From a virus: 36,953 nt of DNA. The notes below the pieces were generated by a model. The model searched no databases and was not told the origin of the DNA. It was given only the letters and a program-made list of their open reading frames with translations. This document shows positions 17,129 through 25,663 of this stretch, one piece after another (position 1 is the first letter of the stretch; the number at the start of each line of letters is the position of its first letter). Location: the IMG/VR virus record IMGVR_UViG_3300044612_000093, positions 1 to 36,953 of that record. One strand, written 5' to 3'. The position numbers were made by a program, and so were the translations under genes.

Positions 17129-17722
17129 ATGGGTGCTGCTGCTGCTCCAATGTTAATCGGCTCTGCTCTAGGAGCTATTACGAACCGGCGTAATCCGCTA
17201 CAAGGTGCGCTACTAGGTGGTGTGCTAGGTGGTGTAGGTGGTTCGTTTATGGGTGGTGCTATGAACGCTGGTAACGCTGCTGCTACGGCTACGATGACTG
17301 GTGCTAATCCTGCTGTAATGGGTACTGCTGGCATGGGGAGTACTGCAGTACCCGCTGCTGCTACATCAGCAAAGGCATTGGCTCCGGGGGCTAGTACAGT
17401 ATTTTCGACTCCTTATATGCCTACTTATGCGGCTACAGGTGGCACTACAGGGCTTATCGGCTCATCGACTGCGCCTTTAACGATGGCAGAGCGTTTCTCA
17501 GGTGGTGTGAACGCATTAAAGAGCGACATTGGTTCATTAAATACATTTGCGAACCAGAATCCTGTAGCTACTCAAGTTGGTCTTAGTACTGCTAGAGACA
17601 TCATGGCTCCTAAGCCTCCTCCTCCTGTTCAGCCTCCGGGTTTGATGAGAGGCAATCCAATTCAACAACAACAAAATTCAGAATTGGCAATGGCTATGCC
17701 ACAAATTAACCTGTTAGGGTGA
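17129..17722 (+). CDS. Glycine-zipper internal protein, 197 residues
   Basis: The N-terminal ~60 residues are hydrophobic and glycine-rich, with LLGGVLGGVGGSFMGGAMNAG, a glycine-zipper pattern typical of proteins that insert in or cross membranes. A second part has Ala/Thr-rich flexible sequence, and the C terminus contains PKPPPPVQPPG. In this position it is a good candidate for an ejected protein that helps form the channel for DNA across the cell envelope. That role is inferred. It starts 3 bases after the previous stop. Confidence 0.65.
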   Translation: MGAAAAPMLIGSALGAITNRRNPLQGALLGGVLGGVGGSFMGGAMNAGNAAATATMTGANPAVMGTAGMGSTAVPAAATSAKALAPGASTVFSTPYMPTYAATGGTTGLIGSSTAPLTMAERFSGGVNALKSDIGSLNTFANQNPVATQVGLSTARDIMAPKPPPPVQPPGLMRGNPIQQQQNSELAMAMPQINLLG

Positions 17723-17725
17723 CGT

Positions 17726-19221
<1,496 letters not shown>

Positions 19222-19222
<1 letters not shown>

Positions 19223-20682
19223 TGGCATTTGATCTAGCTACTGCTCGTCCTATAGGACAGAGCGAGTCCATGAGTGGCAAGGAGGTTGTTTCTCAGGCTG
19301 TTAAGAACTTTCCAAAGTCACTTAAAAATGTATTTGTTGGCACTTACGAGGCTGTAACTAGCCCAGTTCAAACAGCAAGGACGGTTGTTGATATTGGTGC
19401 TGGTGCTTTACAAAACATTTTGCCTGAAAGTGTTGTTCAGGCTATTGGTGAAGATAAAGCATCTAGGGAAGTTGCTAACAAGGTTGGGCAAATTTATGTT
19501 CAGCGTTATGGTGGTGTAGAAAATGCCAAACGTACAATAGCTAACGACCCTGCTGGATTTTTGTCTGATCTATCCGCTGTTCTAACGGGTGGTGGTACTG
19601 TTGCGCCAAAATTGGGCAAAGCAGCATCTATGGTTGATCCGTTATCCCTATCGGCAAAGACTGTAGGAGCCGTAGGCAAGGTTGCTGCTCCTGTATTAGG
19701 CATGACTACTGGTGCTGGTGCTGAGTCTTTTAGACAGGCTTACAAAGCTGGTAGAGAAGGTGGTACGGCGGCTGAACAGTTCCGGTCAAATATTACTGGT
19801 ACTGCGCCAATGACTGATGTGCTGGATATGGCAAAGCAGAATCTTGCCAACATGAACCAAGCTAAACAGGCTCAGTATCGTTCTGGCATGGTGAATATTA
19901 AAGGTGACAAGACCGTATTAGATTTTAAGGGTATTGATACAGCATTACAAACTGCTGCAAATAAGACGCAATATAAAGGCAAGGTTGTAAACCAACGAGC
20001 AGCAGATGAACTACAGACGGTTCAGGGAATTATTGACGATTGGAAGAATCAAAATCCTGCTGACTTCCATACGCCAGAGGGTCTTGATGCCTTAAAGCAA
20101 AAGATTGGTGACGTACTAGAAAATATTCCATACGAACAAAAACAAGCTAGAGCAGCAGTTGGTGGCGTTTACGATTCTGTTAAATCAGAGATCAATAGAC
20201 AGGCTCCTACCTATTCTAAAGTAATGAAAGAGTATTCAGAGGCTTCTGAACTCATCAAAGAGATTGAAAGATCATTATCGTTAGGTCAAAAAGCTAGTGC
20301 TGAGACTGCTACAAGGAAACTGCAATCTTTAATGCGGAAGAACGTAAACACTAACTTTGGTCAAAGAGTTGCATTAGGAAAGCAGTTAAGCGAGGCTGGT
20401 AGCGATATTTTCCCTGCTCTGGCTGGTCAATCGCTAGCAGAGTTTACGCCTATGGGATTGCAGAGAGCTACATCTTTAGGTACTGCTGCTGGAGCATTTC
20501 AAGCTGGTGGAGTTCCATTGGCTACTGCGTCATTGCTTTCTTCATCTCCTAGATTGATGGGTGAAGCTGCTTACGGTGCTGGATTGCTATCTCGTTTCCC
20601 TGCTGGCGTTGAAATGGTCATTCCGCAAGCATTTGACCCAAGAGCCTATAACTTAATGTATCAAGCTCGTCGAGGACAGTAA
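19222..20682 (+). CDS. Internal/ejection protein, 486 residues
   Basis: The largest part is predicted helical, with an N-terminal amphipathic region (GKEVVSQAVKNFPKSLKNVFVGTY), a helix-rich middle (ELQTVQGIIDDWKNQ, QKIGDVLENIPYEQKQAR, YSEASELIKEIERSLSLG) and an Ala/Gly-rich, weakly hydrophobic C terminus. The YDSVKSEINRQAPTYSKVMKEYSEA segment resembles a motif in other phage internal proteins. I see no enzyme active site. It starts on the previous stop and ends 2 bases before the tail-collar gene, closing the ejection block. Confidence 0.65.
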
Positions 20683-20684
20683 TC

Positions 20685-21410
20685 ATGCCAAAGAACAAAG
20701 TTAGCGAATGGAGTGCTACGGCTTCAAACAATACAGACATCGGTGGGATTAACATTGCTGAAGGATGTGCGCCTAGTGGTATCAATAACGCTATCCGTGA
20801 GCTTATGGCTCAGGTTAAGGATATGCAGTCAGGGACTGATGCAGATACCTTTACCGTAGGTGGCAATTTAACTGTTTCTAGTACATTAACTGCTAACTCG
20901 TCTGTTGGTACTGCTGGTCAAGCATTGGTCTCTAGAGGTTCTGGGGCATCTCCTCAGTGGAGTACAGTATTTGTTACCGGCATGATTATGATGTGGTCTG
21001 GAACCATTGCCACAATCCCTAGCGGTTGGGTGCTTTGTAATGGTTCTAATGGAACCCCAGACTTGCGTAATCGCTTTATTATTGGTGCTAACGCTGACGA
21101 TGGTGGTGCAGCTAAGACTAACGTAACTGGTTCAGCTACTCAGACTGGCGGTACTAAAGATGCGATTGTTGTTAGCCATACGCATACTGCGACTGTTACT
21201 GATCCGGGTCACGTTCACTCTGTAGAAGTTGATTTAGTGTTTGTTAATGGCGCGAGTATTACTGGTGTTAGAACATCAGGAACAACAACTTCATCATATA
21301 TAAATTCAGCAGTTACTGGCATTTCGGTATCTAATAGCACAGAAGGCTCATCCGGCACTAACCAGAACCTTCCTCCGTACTACGCACTCGCGTTTATCAT
21401 GAAGTCATAA
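20685..21410 (+). CDS. Tail-collar domain fibre protein, 241 residues
   Basis: The N terminus (VSEWSATASNNTDIGGINI then INNAIRELMAQVKDM) is the virion attachment pattern of many phage fibres. The C-terminal half is a phage tail-collar domain: IPSGWVLCNGSNGTPDLRN then FIIGA. This is followed by a histidine-rich stretch (HTHTATVTDPGHVHS) that can bind iron, as in T4 gp12-like and long-fibre tips, and ends in NLPPYYALAFIMK. It is a probable receptor-binding fibre. It starts 2 bases after the ejection block and is followed by lysis genes. Confidence 0.85.
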   Translation: MPKNKVSEWSATASNNTDIGGINIAEGCAPSGINNAIRELMAQVKDMQSGTDADTFTVGGNLTVSSTLTANSSVGTAGQALVSRGSGASPQWSTVFVTGMIMMWSGTIATIPSGWVLCNGSNGTPDLRNRFIIGANADDGGAAKTNVTGSATQTGGTKDAIVVSHTHTATVTDPGHVHSVEVDLVFVNGASITGVRTSGTTTSSYINSAVTGISVSNSTEGSSGTNQNLPPYYALAFIMKS

Positions 21411-21411
21411 C

Positions 21412-21690
21412 ATGGAAAACTTATTCTCTCAAATCGTTGTAGGCATTGGTGGTCTAGGTGCAGGAGCTTGGGCTATGTATCAGAAGATTCAGGCCGATAA
21501 CCGGAACAATAAGTCTGCTGAGATAACTGATGCAGCTTGGCAACAGGTTATCGCTACCTTACGAGAAGAAGTCGAACGTATGTCTGTTCGTCTAGCGGCT
21601 GTTGAAGAACAGAACCGTAAATGCGAGGAGCATAACGAGGAACTCCGTAAAGAGTTGAGCGATATAAAGATGCGTCTCCATGTAGAGTGA
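21412..21690 (+). CDS. Membrane-anchored coiled-coil protein, 92 residues
   Basis: One N-terminal hydrophobic segment (about residues 6-24, IVVGIGGLGAGAWAMYQKI) is followed by a charged helix that reads as a continuous coiled coil to the end (REEVERMSVRLAAVEEQ then ELRKELSDIKMRL). This layout occurs in phage proteins near lysis genes, including holin-like and spanin-like proteins. It cannot be assigned to either. It starts just after the tail-collar gene and overlaps the next gene as GTGA. Confidence 0.65.
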   Translation: MENLFSQIVVGIGGLGAGAWAMYQKIQADNRNNKSAEITDAAWQQVIATLREEVERMSVRLAAVEEQNRKCEEHNEELRKELSDIKMRLHVE

Positions 21691-22388
21691 TTGACCCGAT
21701 AACCATTGCTGCGGCTTATAAAGCCTGTACGACAGCAATTGATCTCGCCAAAAAAGGCGTAGACCTTTACAAGCAGATTAAGAGTACTAGCGGAGATGTT
21801 AGCGACGTACTGAAAGACCTGAAAGAACAGTACCACAAGATAGTCGATCCTAGTCCTGAGCAGAAGAAGCAATACAACGAAGAAGTTAAGCGAGTTCAGG
21901 AAGTAGCCAAGGCTGTACCGGATGATGTTCTTAACGATATTTGGTCGAATCTAGGTACGTTTATCGACCAGTACGAGGCTCTAGTAAAGATATATGTCCA
22001 GAGTGAAGCAGCGGCTAAAGAGGTCTATAAAGGTGACTTATCGCTAGGTCGTAGGGCATTAGAGCGTATCCGATTAGAGTCTAAGTTAAACGATATGTTG
22101 GCTCAGGTCAGGGAGCAAATGGTCTATAACACTCCACCAGAACTAGGTTCTGTATGGGCAAGGTTTGAGAAGGCATGGACTGACATCCAGAACGAGCAAG
22201 CAGATGCTCTGGCGATAGAGACTAGAAAGATTCAAGCGGCTCGATGGCAACGAAGGCAACAGATAAATCGGGTAAAAAGTCAGCTGGCATGGATTGGGGC
22301 AGTCGTTCTTACAATTCTATGGGCAATAATGCTAATGGTGCTGATAGTAAGAAGCGAGACGATGAGAACATCCCTTGGACATTATTGA
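21687..22388 (+). CDS. Helical protein with a C-terminal membrane segment, 233 residues
   Basis: The gene starts at GTG 21687, overlapping the previous stop (GTGA). The product is a long helical protein (IDPITIAAAYKACTTAIDLAKKGVDLYKQ at the N terminus, then charged helices) with a single hydrophobic segment near residues 200-222 (IGAVVLTILWAIMLMVLIV), so it is probably tail-anchored in the inner membrane. I recognise the general type beside phage lysis genes but know no established role. Its last 145 bases overlap the next gene in another frame, and each encodes its own membrane segment. Confidence 0.65.
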   Translation: MIDPITIAAAYKACTTAIDLAKKGVDLYKQIKSTSGDVSDVLKDLKEQYHKIVDPSPEQKKQYNEEVKRVQEVAKAVPDDVLNDIWSNLGTFIDQYEALVKIYVQSEAAAKEVYKGDLSLGRRALERIRLESKLNDMLAQVREQMVYNTPPELGSVWARFEKAWTDIQNEQADALAIETRKIQAARWQRRQQINRVKSQLAWIGAVVLTILWAIMLMVLIVRSETMRTSLGHY

Positions 22389-22549
22389 TTACTGTCATGG
22401 CGGTGTTATTAACCTTCTTTATCGTAATGCCTATCATCGGATTTATGCTGTGGGATTTACATATAGCGACTCAGGCTGCTGTCCATGAAGTCAGAAGAAT
22501 GAAAGAGTTACGGCGAGACATACTGATAGAGAGGATGTATCGTGATTGA
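22244..22549 (+). CDS. Single-span membrane protein overlapping its neighbour, up to 101 residues
   Basis: The frame begins at ATG 22244, 145 bases inside the preceding gene. In-frame ATGs at 22289 and 22319 are other possible starts, and none has a strong ribosome site. The N terminus is polar, followed by one membrane segment (WTLLITVMAVLLTFFIVMPIIGFMLW) and a basic C-terminal tail (EVRRMKELRRDILIERM). It lies directly before the endolysin, where holins and antiholins are found, and overlaps that gene by 8 bases. A holin-family role is plausible but unproven. Confidence 0.6.
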   Translation: MATKATDKSGKKSAGMDWGSRSYNSMGNNANGADSKKRDDENIPWTLLITVMAVLLTFFIVMPIIGFMLWDLHIATQAAVHEVRRMKELRRDILIERMYRD

Positions 22550-23180
22550 TCGCAAGGCATTTAAGAAGTTTATCCCTAACTCAAAGTACTCGGATCAATG
22601 GTACGACGCACTATTCAGTTCTCAGACTGAGCTAGGTGGGAAGTCTCTCCTAGAAGAATACGAGATTACGACTCCTAACCGTATAGCGTCCTTTTTAGCC
22701 CAATGCCACCATGAATCAGGTGGATTCGTCTGGCTAACAGAGAACCTGAACTATTCTGCTCAAGGTCTCCTCAAGGTATTCCCTAAGTATTTCGCTACAG
22801 ACTCACAGGCTAAGGCTTATGCTAAACAGCCGGATAAGATCGCTAACTACGTCTATGCGAATCGTATGGGTAACGGTGATGAGGCTAGCCAAGAGGGGAG
22901 CGTCTACAAGGGCAGAGGATTAATCCAGCTGACCGGCAAGGATAACTATTTTTGGTTCGCTGCTAGCCTAGAGATGACTCCGCAAGAAGCTGCTGAATAT
23001 ATGCAGACATTCGAAGGAGCAGCCCAATCTGCTTGCTGGTTTTGGTCGGAAAATAAGCTAAATAGATTCGCTGACGCTGGTGATCTCAGAGGCATGACTA
23101 AGGTCATTAACGGTGGTTACAAAGGTATGGAAGATAGAGAGGCTCAGTATGCGCGCGCTTTGGCTGTTGTTCATTCTTAG
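22542..23180 (+). CDS. Endolysin, GH19 chitinase/lysozyme type
   Basis: The enzyme cleaves the glycan backbone of peptidoglycan at the end of infection. The GH19 fold is shown by AQCHHESGGFVWLTENLNY (about residues 53-71, with catalytic Glu58 and Glu67), VFPKYF, then the conserved YKGRGLIQLTGKDNY (about 122-136), and a C-terminal TKVINGG helix. At 212 residues it is a single catalytic domain without a signal peptide, so it needs a holin to reach the wall. It starts at GTG 22542, overlapping the previous gene, and the lipoprotein gene starts inside its 3' end. Confidence 0.92.
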   Translation: MIDRKAFKKFIPNSKYSDQWYDALFSSQTELGGKSLLEEYEITTPNRIASFLAQCHHESGGFVWLTENLNYSAQGLLKVFPKYFATDSQAKAYAKQPDKIANYVYANRMGNGDEASQEGSVYKGRGLIQLTGKDNYFWFAASLEMTPQEAAEYMQTFEGAAQSACWFWSENKLNRFADAGDLRGMTKVINGGYKGMEDREAQYARALAVVHS

Positions 23181-23331
23181 TCTCGTAGGTTGTGAGGATA
23201 GGTTCCGTTATCCATGTCAAGATAACAAGAACTGGAATAAACCTGAGTGTCAAAGACCTACCTGTGCCATTACGGGTACTTGTCCTGACCAGTTAGTACC
23301 TGCTGCCGACTTTAAGCCGGAGGAAAAATGA
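23149..23331 (+). CDS. Cysteine-containing lipoprotein, 60 residues
   Basis: I choose ATG 23149 because it gives a clean lipoprotein signal: Arg at residue 2, a hydrophobic core, and the lipobox LVGC with Cys15 as the lipidated residue. The ATG at 23113 would put a charged 12-residue extension in front. The mature part has four more cysteines (YPCQD, PEC, RPTCA, GTCP), suggesting two disulfides in the periplasm. I recall the RYPCQ...CPDQ pattern from other phages, including cyanophages, without a known role. It overlaps the endolysin gene by 32 bases and the next gene as ATGA. Confidence 0.75.
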   Translation: MRALWLLFILSLVGCEDRFRYPCQDNKNWNKPECQRPTCAITGTCPDQLVPAADFKPEEK

Positions 23332-23759
23332 AGTGGAATTCTGACCAAATTGATAGCATCATTAAGCTGATTATTGGCACGACGTTCTGCTTAGTCATTT
23401 TGATGATGTCTGGTGTAGCTACATACTCTATCGTTTTCGTCGTTCAACCGATGACAGGGATTGCGCCTGTTGATAAAGCATTATTTGCACTACTTAGCGA
23501 CATCTCAAAATACTGCCTCGGAGCATTGGCTACGTTACTTGCTCTCCGTGGTAAGGATGGAGTTGCTAAGTTGATCGATCCACCGCCGGGAGTCTCTAAG
23601 GCGAGTGATTGGACTGATCCACCTAAGTCACCACCACCATCACCTGTACAACAACCTGTACGCATGGAGCCGACGATAGCTCCTATTAGTTCTGCACCAA
23701 CGGCAGGTTATAACGGTAAAGCAGCCCCTGAACAACCACCACACCCGGAGATCACATGA
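23328..23759 (+). CDS. Two-span membrane protein with proline-rich tail, holin candidate
   Basis: Two hydrophobic segments (about residues 12-38, LIIGTTFCLVILMMSGVATY..., and 48-69 around YCLGALATLLALRG) are followed by a ~70-residue proline-rich cytoplasmic or periplasmic tail (KSPPPSPVQQP, EQPPHPE). Two membrane spans and a position among endolysin and spanin genes fit a class II holin, although the proline-rich tail is unusual. A structural membrane role is the alternative. It overlaps both neighbours as ATGA. Confidence 0.65.
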   Translation: MKWNSDQIDSIIKLIIGTTFCLVILMMSGVATYSIVFVVQPMTGIAPVDKALFALLSDISKYCLGALATLLALRGKDGVAKLIDPPPGVSKASDWTDPPKSPPPSPVQQPVRMEPTIAPISSAPTAGYNGKAAPEQPPHPEIT

Positions 23760-23938
23760 TTGCATTACGCATGGTTGGAACTGTGTTTCTTAGTCTATTT
23801 CTTGTGTTTAACATTCACGCAGGAGAGACTAAAAAAGTCTGCAATGCCCAAAAAGACAAGAAGGGTAAGGAAGTTCAGGTCTGTCGTGAGGTCAAGGTAC
23901 ACAAGAAACTTGATGGCACGAAAGTACCGCCGAAATGA
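23756..23938 (+). CDS. Secreted basic peptide, 60 residues
   Basis: The first ~22 residues form a signal peptide (MIALRM, a hydrophobic core, and NIHA before the likely cleavage site). The mature ~38 residues are strongly basic, with about 12 lysines and two cysteines 14 residues apart (KVCNAQ, QVCREV) that could form one disulfide. No lipobox is present, so it should be free in the periplasm. It is embedded in the lysis cluster with ATGA overlaps on both sides. A charged periplasmic peptide could act on the wall or outer membrane, but that is speculative. Confidence 0.65.
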   Translation: MIALRMVGTVFLSLFLVFNIHAGETKKVCNAQKDKKGKEVQVCREVKVHKKLDGTKVPPK

Positions 23939-24396
23939 ATCCGTATCTCATCCTCGGCGTTGTATTCGCAGTCGGTGTAGCCGGAGCAGGTGGCCTATAC
24001 AAGGGTCACAGGCTAGGCAAGGCTGAGGTTCAGCAACAATGGGATAAGGAGAAAGCCGAGCAATACGCTGCTTATGCTAAGGCTCAGGAAGAAGCCCGTA
24101 AGAAGGAGCAAGAGTTACAGGCTAATGCGGATCAACTAAGGAGGGAGAAGGATGAAGAAATCAGGGATATTGCTGCTAAGTCTGCTGCCCTTGCTAGTAA
24201 GTTGCGCGACAGGAAAGACCGCCCCACCCAAACAGGTTCCGTGTCCAGTACCGCCAGCGTTGGATCAAGCGGCTGTAGCGGAAAAGAGCTTTACCGAGAG
24301 GATGGGGAATTTCTTATCCGGATCGCTAGAGAAGCCGACGAACTCCGTACAGCCCTCAAGCAATGCTACACCCAGTACGAAACCCTAAGAAAGTGA
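23935..24396 (+). CDS. Rz: i-spanin (Rz-like)
   Basis: Spanins link and disrupt the inner and outer membranes in the final step of lysis of Gram-negative cells. This 153-residue protein has one N-terminal membrane anchor (about residues 4-24, LILGVVFAVGVAGAGGLY) followed by a long periplasmic coiled coil (EVQQQWDKEKAEQYAAYAKAQEEARKKEQ) and a C-terminal region with ELYREDGEFLIRIAREADELRTALKQC, typical of Rz. The o-spanin is encoded inside it in the +1 frame. It overlaps the preceding gene as ATGA, and its end overlaps the convergent gene at 24385 by 12 bases. Confidence 0.88.
   Translation: MNPYLILGVVFAVGVAGAGGLYKGHRLGKAEVQQQWDKEKAEQYAAYAKAQEEARKKEQELQANADQLRREKDEEIRDIAAKSAALASKLRDRKDRPTQTGSVSSTASVGSSGCSGKELYREDGEFLIRIAREADELRTALKQCYTQYETLRK
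24152..24388 (+). CDS. Rz1: o-spanin (Rz1-like lipoprotein) embedded in Rz
   Basis: This 78-residue frame lies wholly inside the Rz gene in another frame. It has a lipoprotein signal (KK, then ILLLSLLPLLVSC with Cys18 as the lipidated residue), and a mature part rich in proline (KTAPPKQVPCPVPPALD and PTNSVQPSSNATPS), as known for outer-membrane Rz1 lipoproteins. GGGAGAAGG lies directly before the ATG as ribosome site. The embedded layout is the same as in lambda. Together with Rz it indicates a Gram-negative host. Confidence 0.88.
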   Translation: MKKSGILLLSLLPLLVSCATGKTAPPKQVPCPVPPALDQAAVAEKSFTERMGNFLSGSLEKPTNSVQPSSNATPSTKP

Positions 24397-24591
24397 CTCT
24401 GAGGCTTGCGTAGCGATCTCTGAGGCCGTTTTTATCATCTGGTCATAGGTCTGACCACTCCCTCTAGCAATTAAGCCTCCTAGAGCCGCTGCGAAGAAGA
24501 TACGCCAATCATCGTTGACTGGTACTCCCGTAACTTGTTCTGCCACAGGTTGCCACTTAGGATCATCAGGATTCTTACGAGGTCTGCCCAT
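24385..24591 (-). CDS. Small conserved early protein, 68 residues
   Basis: This is the last gene of the minus-strand operon, ending convergently with Rz (12-base overlap). It starts MGRPRKNPDDPKWQ, an AT-hook-like GRPRK start, and continues with VNDDWRIFFAAALGGLIARG and a C-terminal helix (QMIKTASEIATQASES). I recognise this type in other phages without a known function. The basic GRPRK may bind DNA. It overlaps the zinc-finger gene by 17 bases. Confidence 0.65.
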   Translation of the reverse strand: MGRPRKNPDDPKWQPVAEQVTGVPVNDDWRIFFAAALGGLIARGSGQTYDQMIKTASEIATQASESLS

Positions 24592-24784
24592 TACGTTCCC
24601 TTAATTGTTTGATAATTTTATTAATGTGGTTTACTGGACTAGGTTTGCCAGATAGATTCCTGTAAATACTTGGGGATTTCTTATCAAGGCAAGATTTACA
24701 TATCCAGCGGTTAGTACGTTTACCACGCCTAAATATCCCACCGTCCTCGTCTCTCATGGCTTGGCAACTTGTGCAGAATTTCAT
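24575..24784 (-). CDS. Small zinc-ribbon protein, 69 residues
   Basis: Two CxxC knuckles (CTSC at residues 4-7, CKSC near 29-32) flank a basic loop (RRGKRTNRW) and form a four-cysteine zinc ribbon. The C-terminal half is polar with a basic helix (NHINKIIKQLRERNG). Nucleic-acid binding or binding to a host RNA polymerase or replication protein is possible. It overlaps both neighbours by 4 or more bases in the early operon, so it should be made soon after infection. Confidence 0.7.
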   Translation of the reverse strand: MKFCTSCQAMRDEDGGIFRRGKRTNRWICKSCLDKKSPSIYRNLSGKPSPVNHINKIIKQLRERNGQTS

Positions 24785-24972
24785 AGTCTACGTTGGCAGG
24801 TAAAGGCTTGGATGTCTACGCGAAATGCCCCTGCAAACTTACAATCAGAGGCTATCCGAGATTCTGTTTGAATCCCACCGACGTACCAGCCGATAACGCA
24901 TAACAAGATGGCAACGATAGACTTAGCCCACCAGTCAAGCACCATATCAACTGCTTTAGATAGATCATTCAT
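24781..24972 (-). CDS. Single-span membrane protein, 63 residues
   Basis: A short amphipathic N terminus (NDLSKAVDMVLDWWAK) is followed by one hydrophobic segment (about residues 17-33, SIVAILLCVIGWYVGGI) and a periplasmic or cytoplasmic tail with two cysteines (SDCKFAGAF, FTCQRR) that could form a disulfide. It has no lipobox. Its place in the early operon, not the lysis cluster, suggests a role in takeover or exclusion rather than lysis, but this is only positional. Confidence 0.6.
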   Translation of the reverse strand: MNDLSKAVDMVLDWWAKSIVAILLCVIGWYVGGIQTESRIASDCKFAGAFRVDIQAFTCQRRL

Positions 24973-25270
24973 CTTTAACGAATACCCCTTCTTTGTTTAG
25001 ATAGCCTTTACGATCCTTAATCTGCTCGTAGGCTGACTGGAAGCATTGTTTCAGATCGACATCTTCAATAGCAGCAACCATAGTGAGGCATACAAGAACG
25101 TCCCCAAGTCCATCAATAATTGATTCACGGTCTCGCTTGGTAATCGCATCTGCTAACTCTCCCATCTCAGAAAAAGCCTTCAATAGCTGCGTCTTAGCGT
25201 CAGAGTTCTGAATAATCCCTCTAACCTCACCCCAACGAACTACTACTAATTCTGTAGCCTCGTAGCTCAT
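24965..25270 (-). CDS. MazG-like nucleotide pyrophosphohydrolase
   Basis: MazG-type enzymes hydrolyse nucleoside triphosphates or ppGpp-related compounds, using magnesium held by acidic residues. In this 101-residue protein the metal-binding pattern is EMGELADAI near residues 35-43 followed by IDGLGDVLVCL near 51-61 (ExxE then ExxD-like, with D as the first residue of the second helix). Phage copies are thought to manage nucleotide pools or starvation signals. The gene starts in an ATGA overlap with the XRE gene. Confidence 0.75.
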   Translation of the reverse strand: MSYEATELVVVRWGEVRGIIQNSDAKTQLLKAFSEMGELADAITKRDRESIIDGLGDVLVCLTMVAAIEDVDLKQCFQSAYEQIKDRKGYLNKEGVFVKDE

Positions 25271-25458
25271 AGGAAGCTCTCAATCTCAACGATAGGCATA
25301 TTGAAAGCCTTATGAATGGCAATCTTAGTTTCAGCCGATACCCCATTGTGACCGTTACGAATCTTGCTAATCGTAGGCATGGATACGCCTATCTTTAGGG
25401 CTAGTTGACGGTCGTTCTTGATCTTGTGCGTTTCTTTCAAATAGTCCAACAGTTTCAT
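25267..25458 (-). CDS. XRE/Cro-type DNA-binding regulator, 63 residues
   Basis: I start at ATG 25458 because AGGAGAG lies just upstream; the longer frame from 25509 adds 17 basic residues without a good ribosome site. The helix-turn-helix covers about residues 16-37 (RQLALKIGVSMPTISKIRNG), with an invariant-looking Ser-xx-Thr-Ile-Ser-Lys recognition helix and a final dimer segment (IAIHKAFNMPIVEIESFL). With no integrase here it is more likely to time early genes than to keep lysogeny. Two inverted repeats upstream (25478-25494, 25569-25580) are candidate binding sites. Confidence 0.85.
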   Translation of the reverse strand: MKLLDYLKETHKIKNDRQLALKIGVSMPTISKIRNGHNGVSAETKIAIHKAFNMPIVEIESFL

Positions 25459-25477
25459 TTTCTCTCCTGAGTTAGTA

Positions 25478-25494
25478 GACCGCTTACGGCGGTC
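25478..25494. promoter_or_regulatory. Inverted repeat in the XRE leader
   Basis: GACCGC (25478-25483) and GCGGTC (25489-25494) form a 6-bp stem with a TTACG loop, 20 bases upstream of the XRE start. It could be an operator for autoregulation or an RNA hairpin in the XRE leader. The longer XRE frame would read through it, which is one more reason to prefer ATG 25458. Confidence 0.4.
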
Positions 25495-25568
25495 AGTCGG
25501 CATACTCACATAGAAGGGGAGACAAACGTCCTAAGGAGCTATGCGTATGCTGCGTAGGTTACGCGCCA

Positions 25569-25580
25569 CCTATCGCTAGG
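25569..25580. promoter_or_regulatory. Candidate operator CCTA-n4-TAGG
   Basis: CCTATCGCTAGG is a 4+4 inverted repeat about 110 bases upstream of the XRE start, in the non-coding stretch 25459-25663. A similar element, CTAT-n4-ATAG, lies at 30884-30895 just upstream of the promoter candidate of the other early unit. I infer a shared operator; the rest of this stretch shows no convincing gene or sigma70 promoter. Confidence 0.35.
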
Positions 25581-25663
25581 CTTAAGGGTGAGGTACTCGC
25601 TTCACCAGTTCTATCCTTGACGATTTGTTAATCGAAAAGCTGGCATCCGCTTTCCCTCGTAGA

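Noticed and set aside
25459-25509. 17-residue N-terminal extension of the XRE regulator from ATG 25509
   Set aside because: AGGAGAG lies just before ATG 25458 and the extension covers the 25478 inverted repeat.
25540-25580. Twelve-residue arginine-rich peptide (ATG CGT ATG...) on the plus strand with AAGGAG upstream
   Set aside because: Very short, on the opposite strand from the operon and inside the regulatory stretch; more likely part of a control region.
25459-25663. Broken minus-strand frames that read somewhat like protein between the Cys-rich peptide and XRE
   Set aside because: They contain two in-frame stops or have no start codon; not enough to call a gene or a recoding event.
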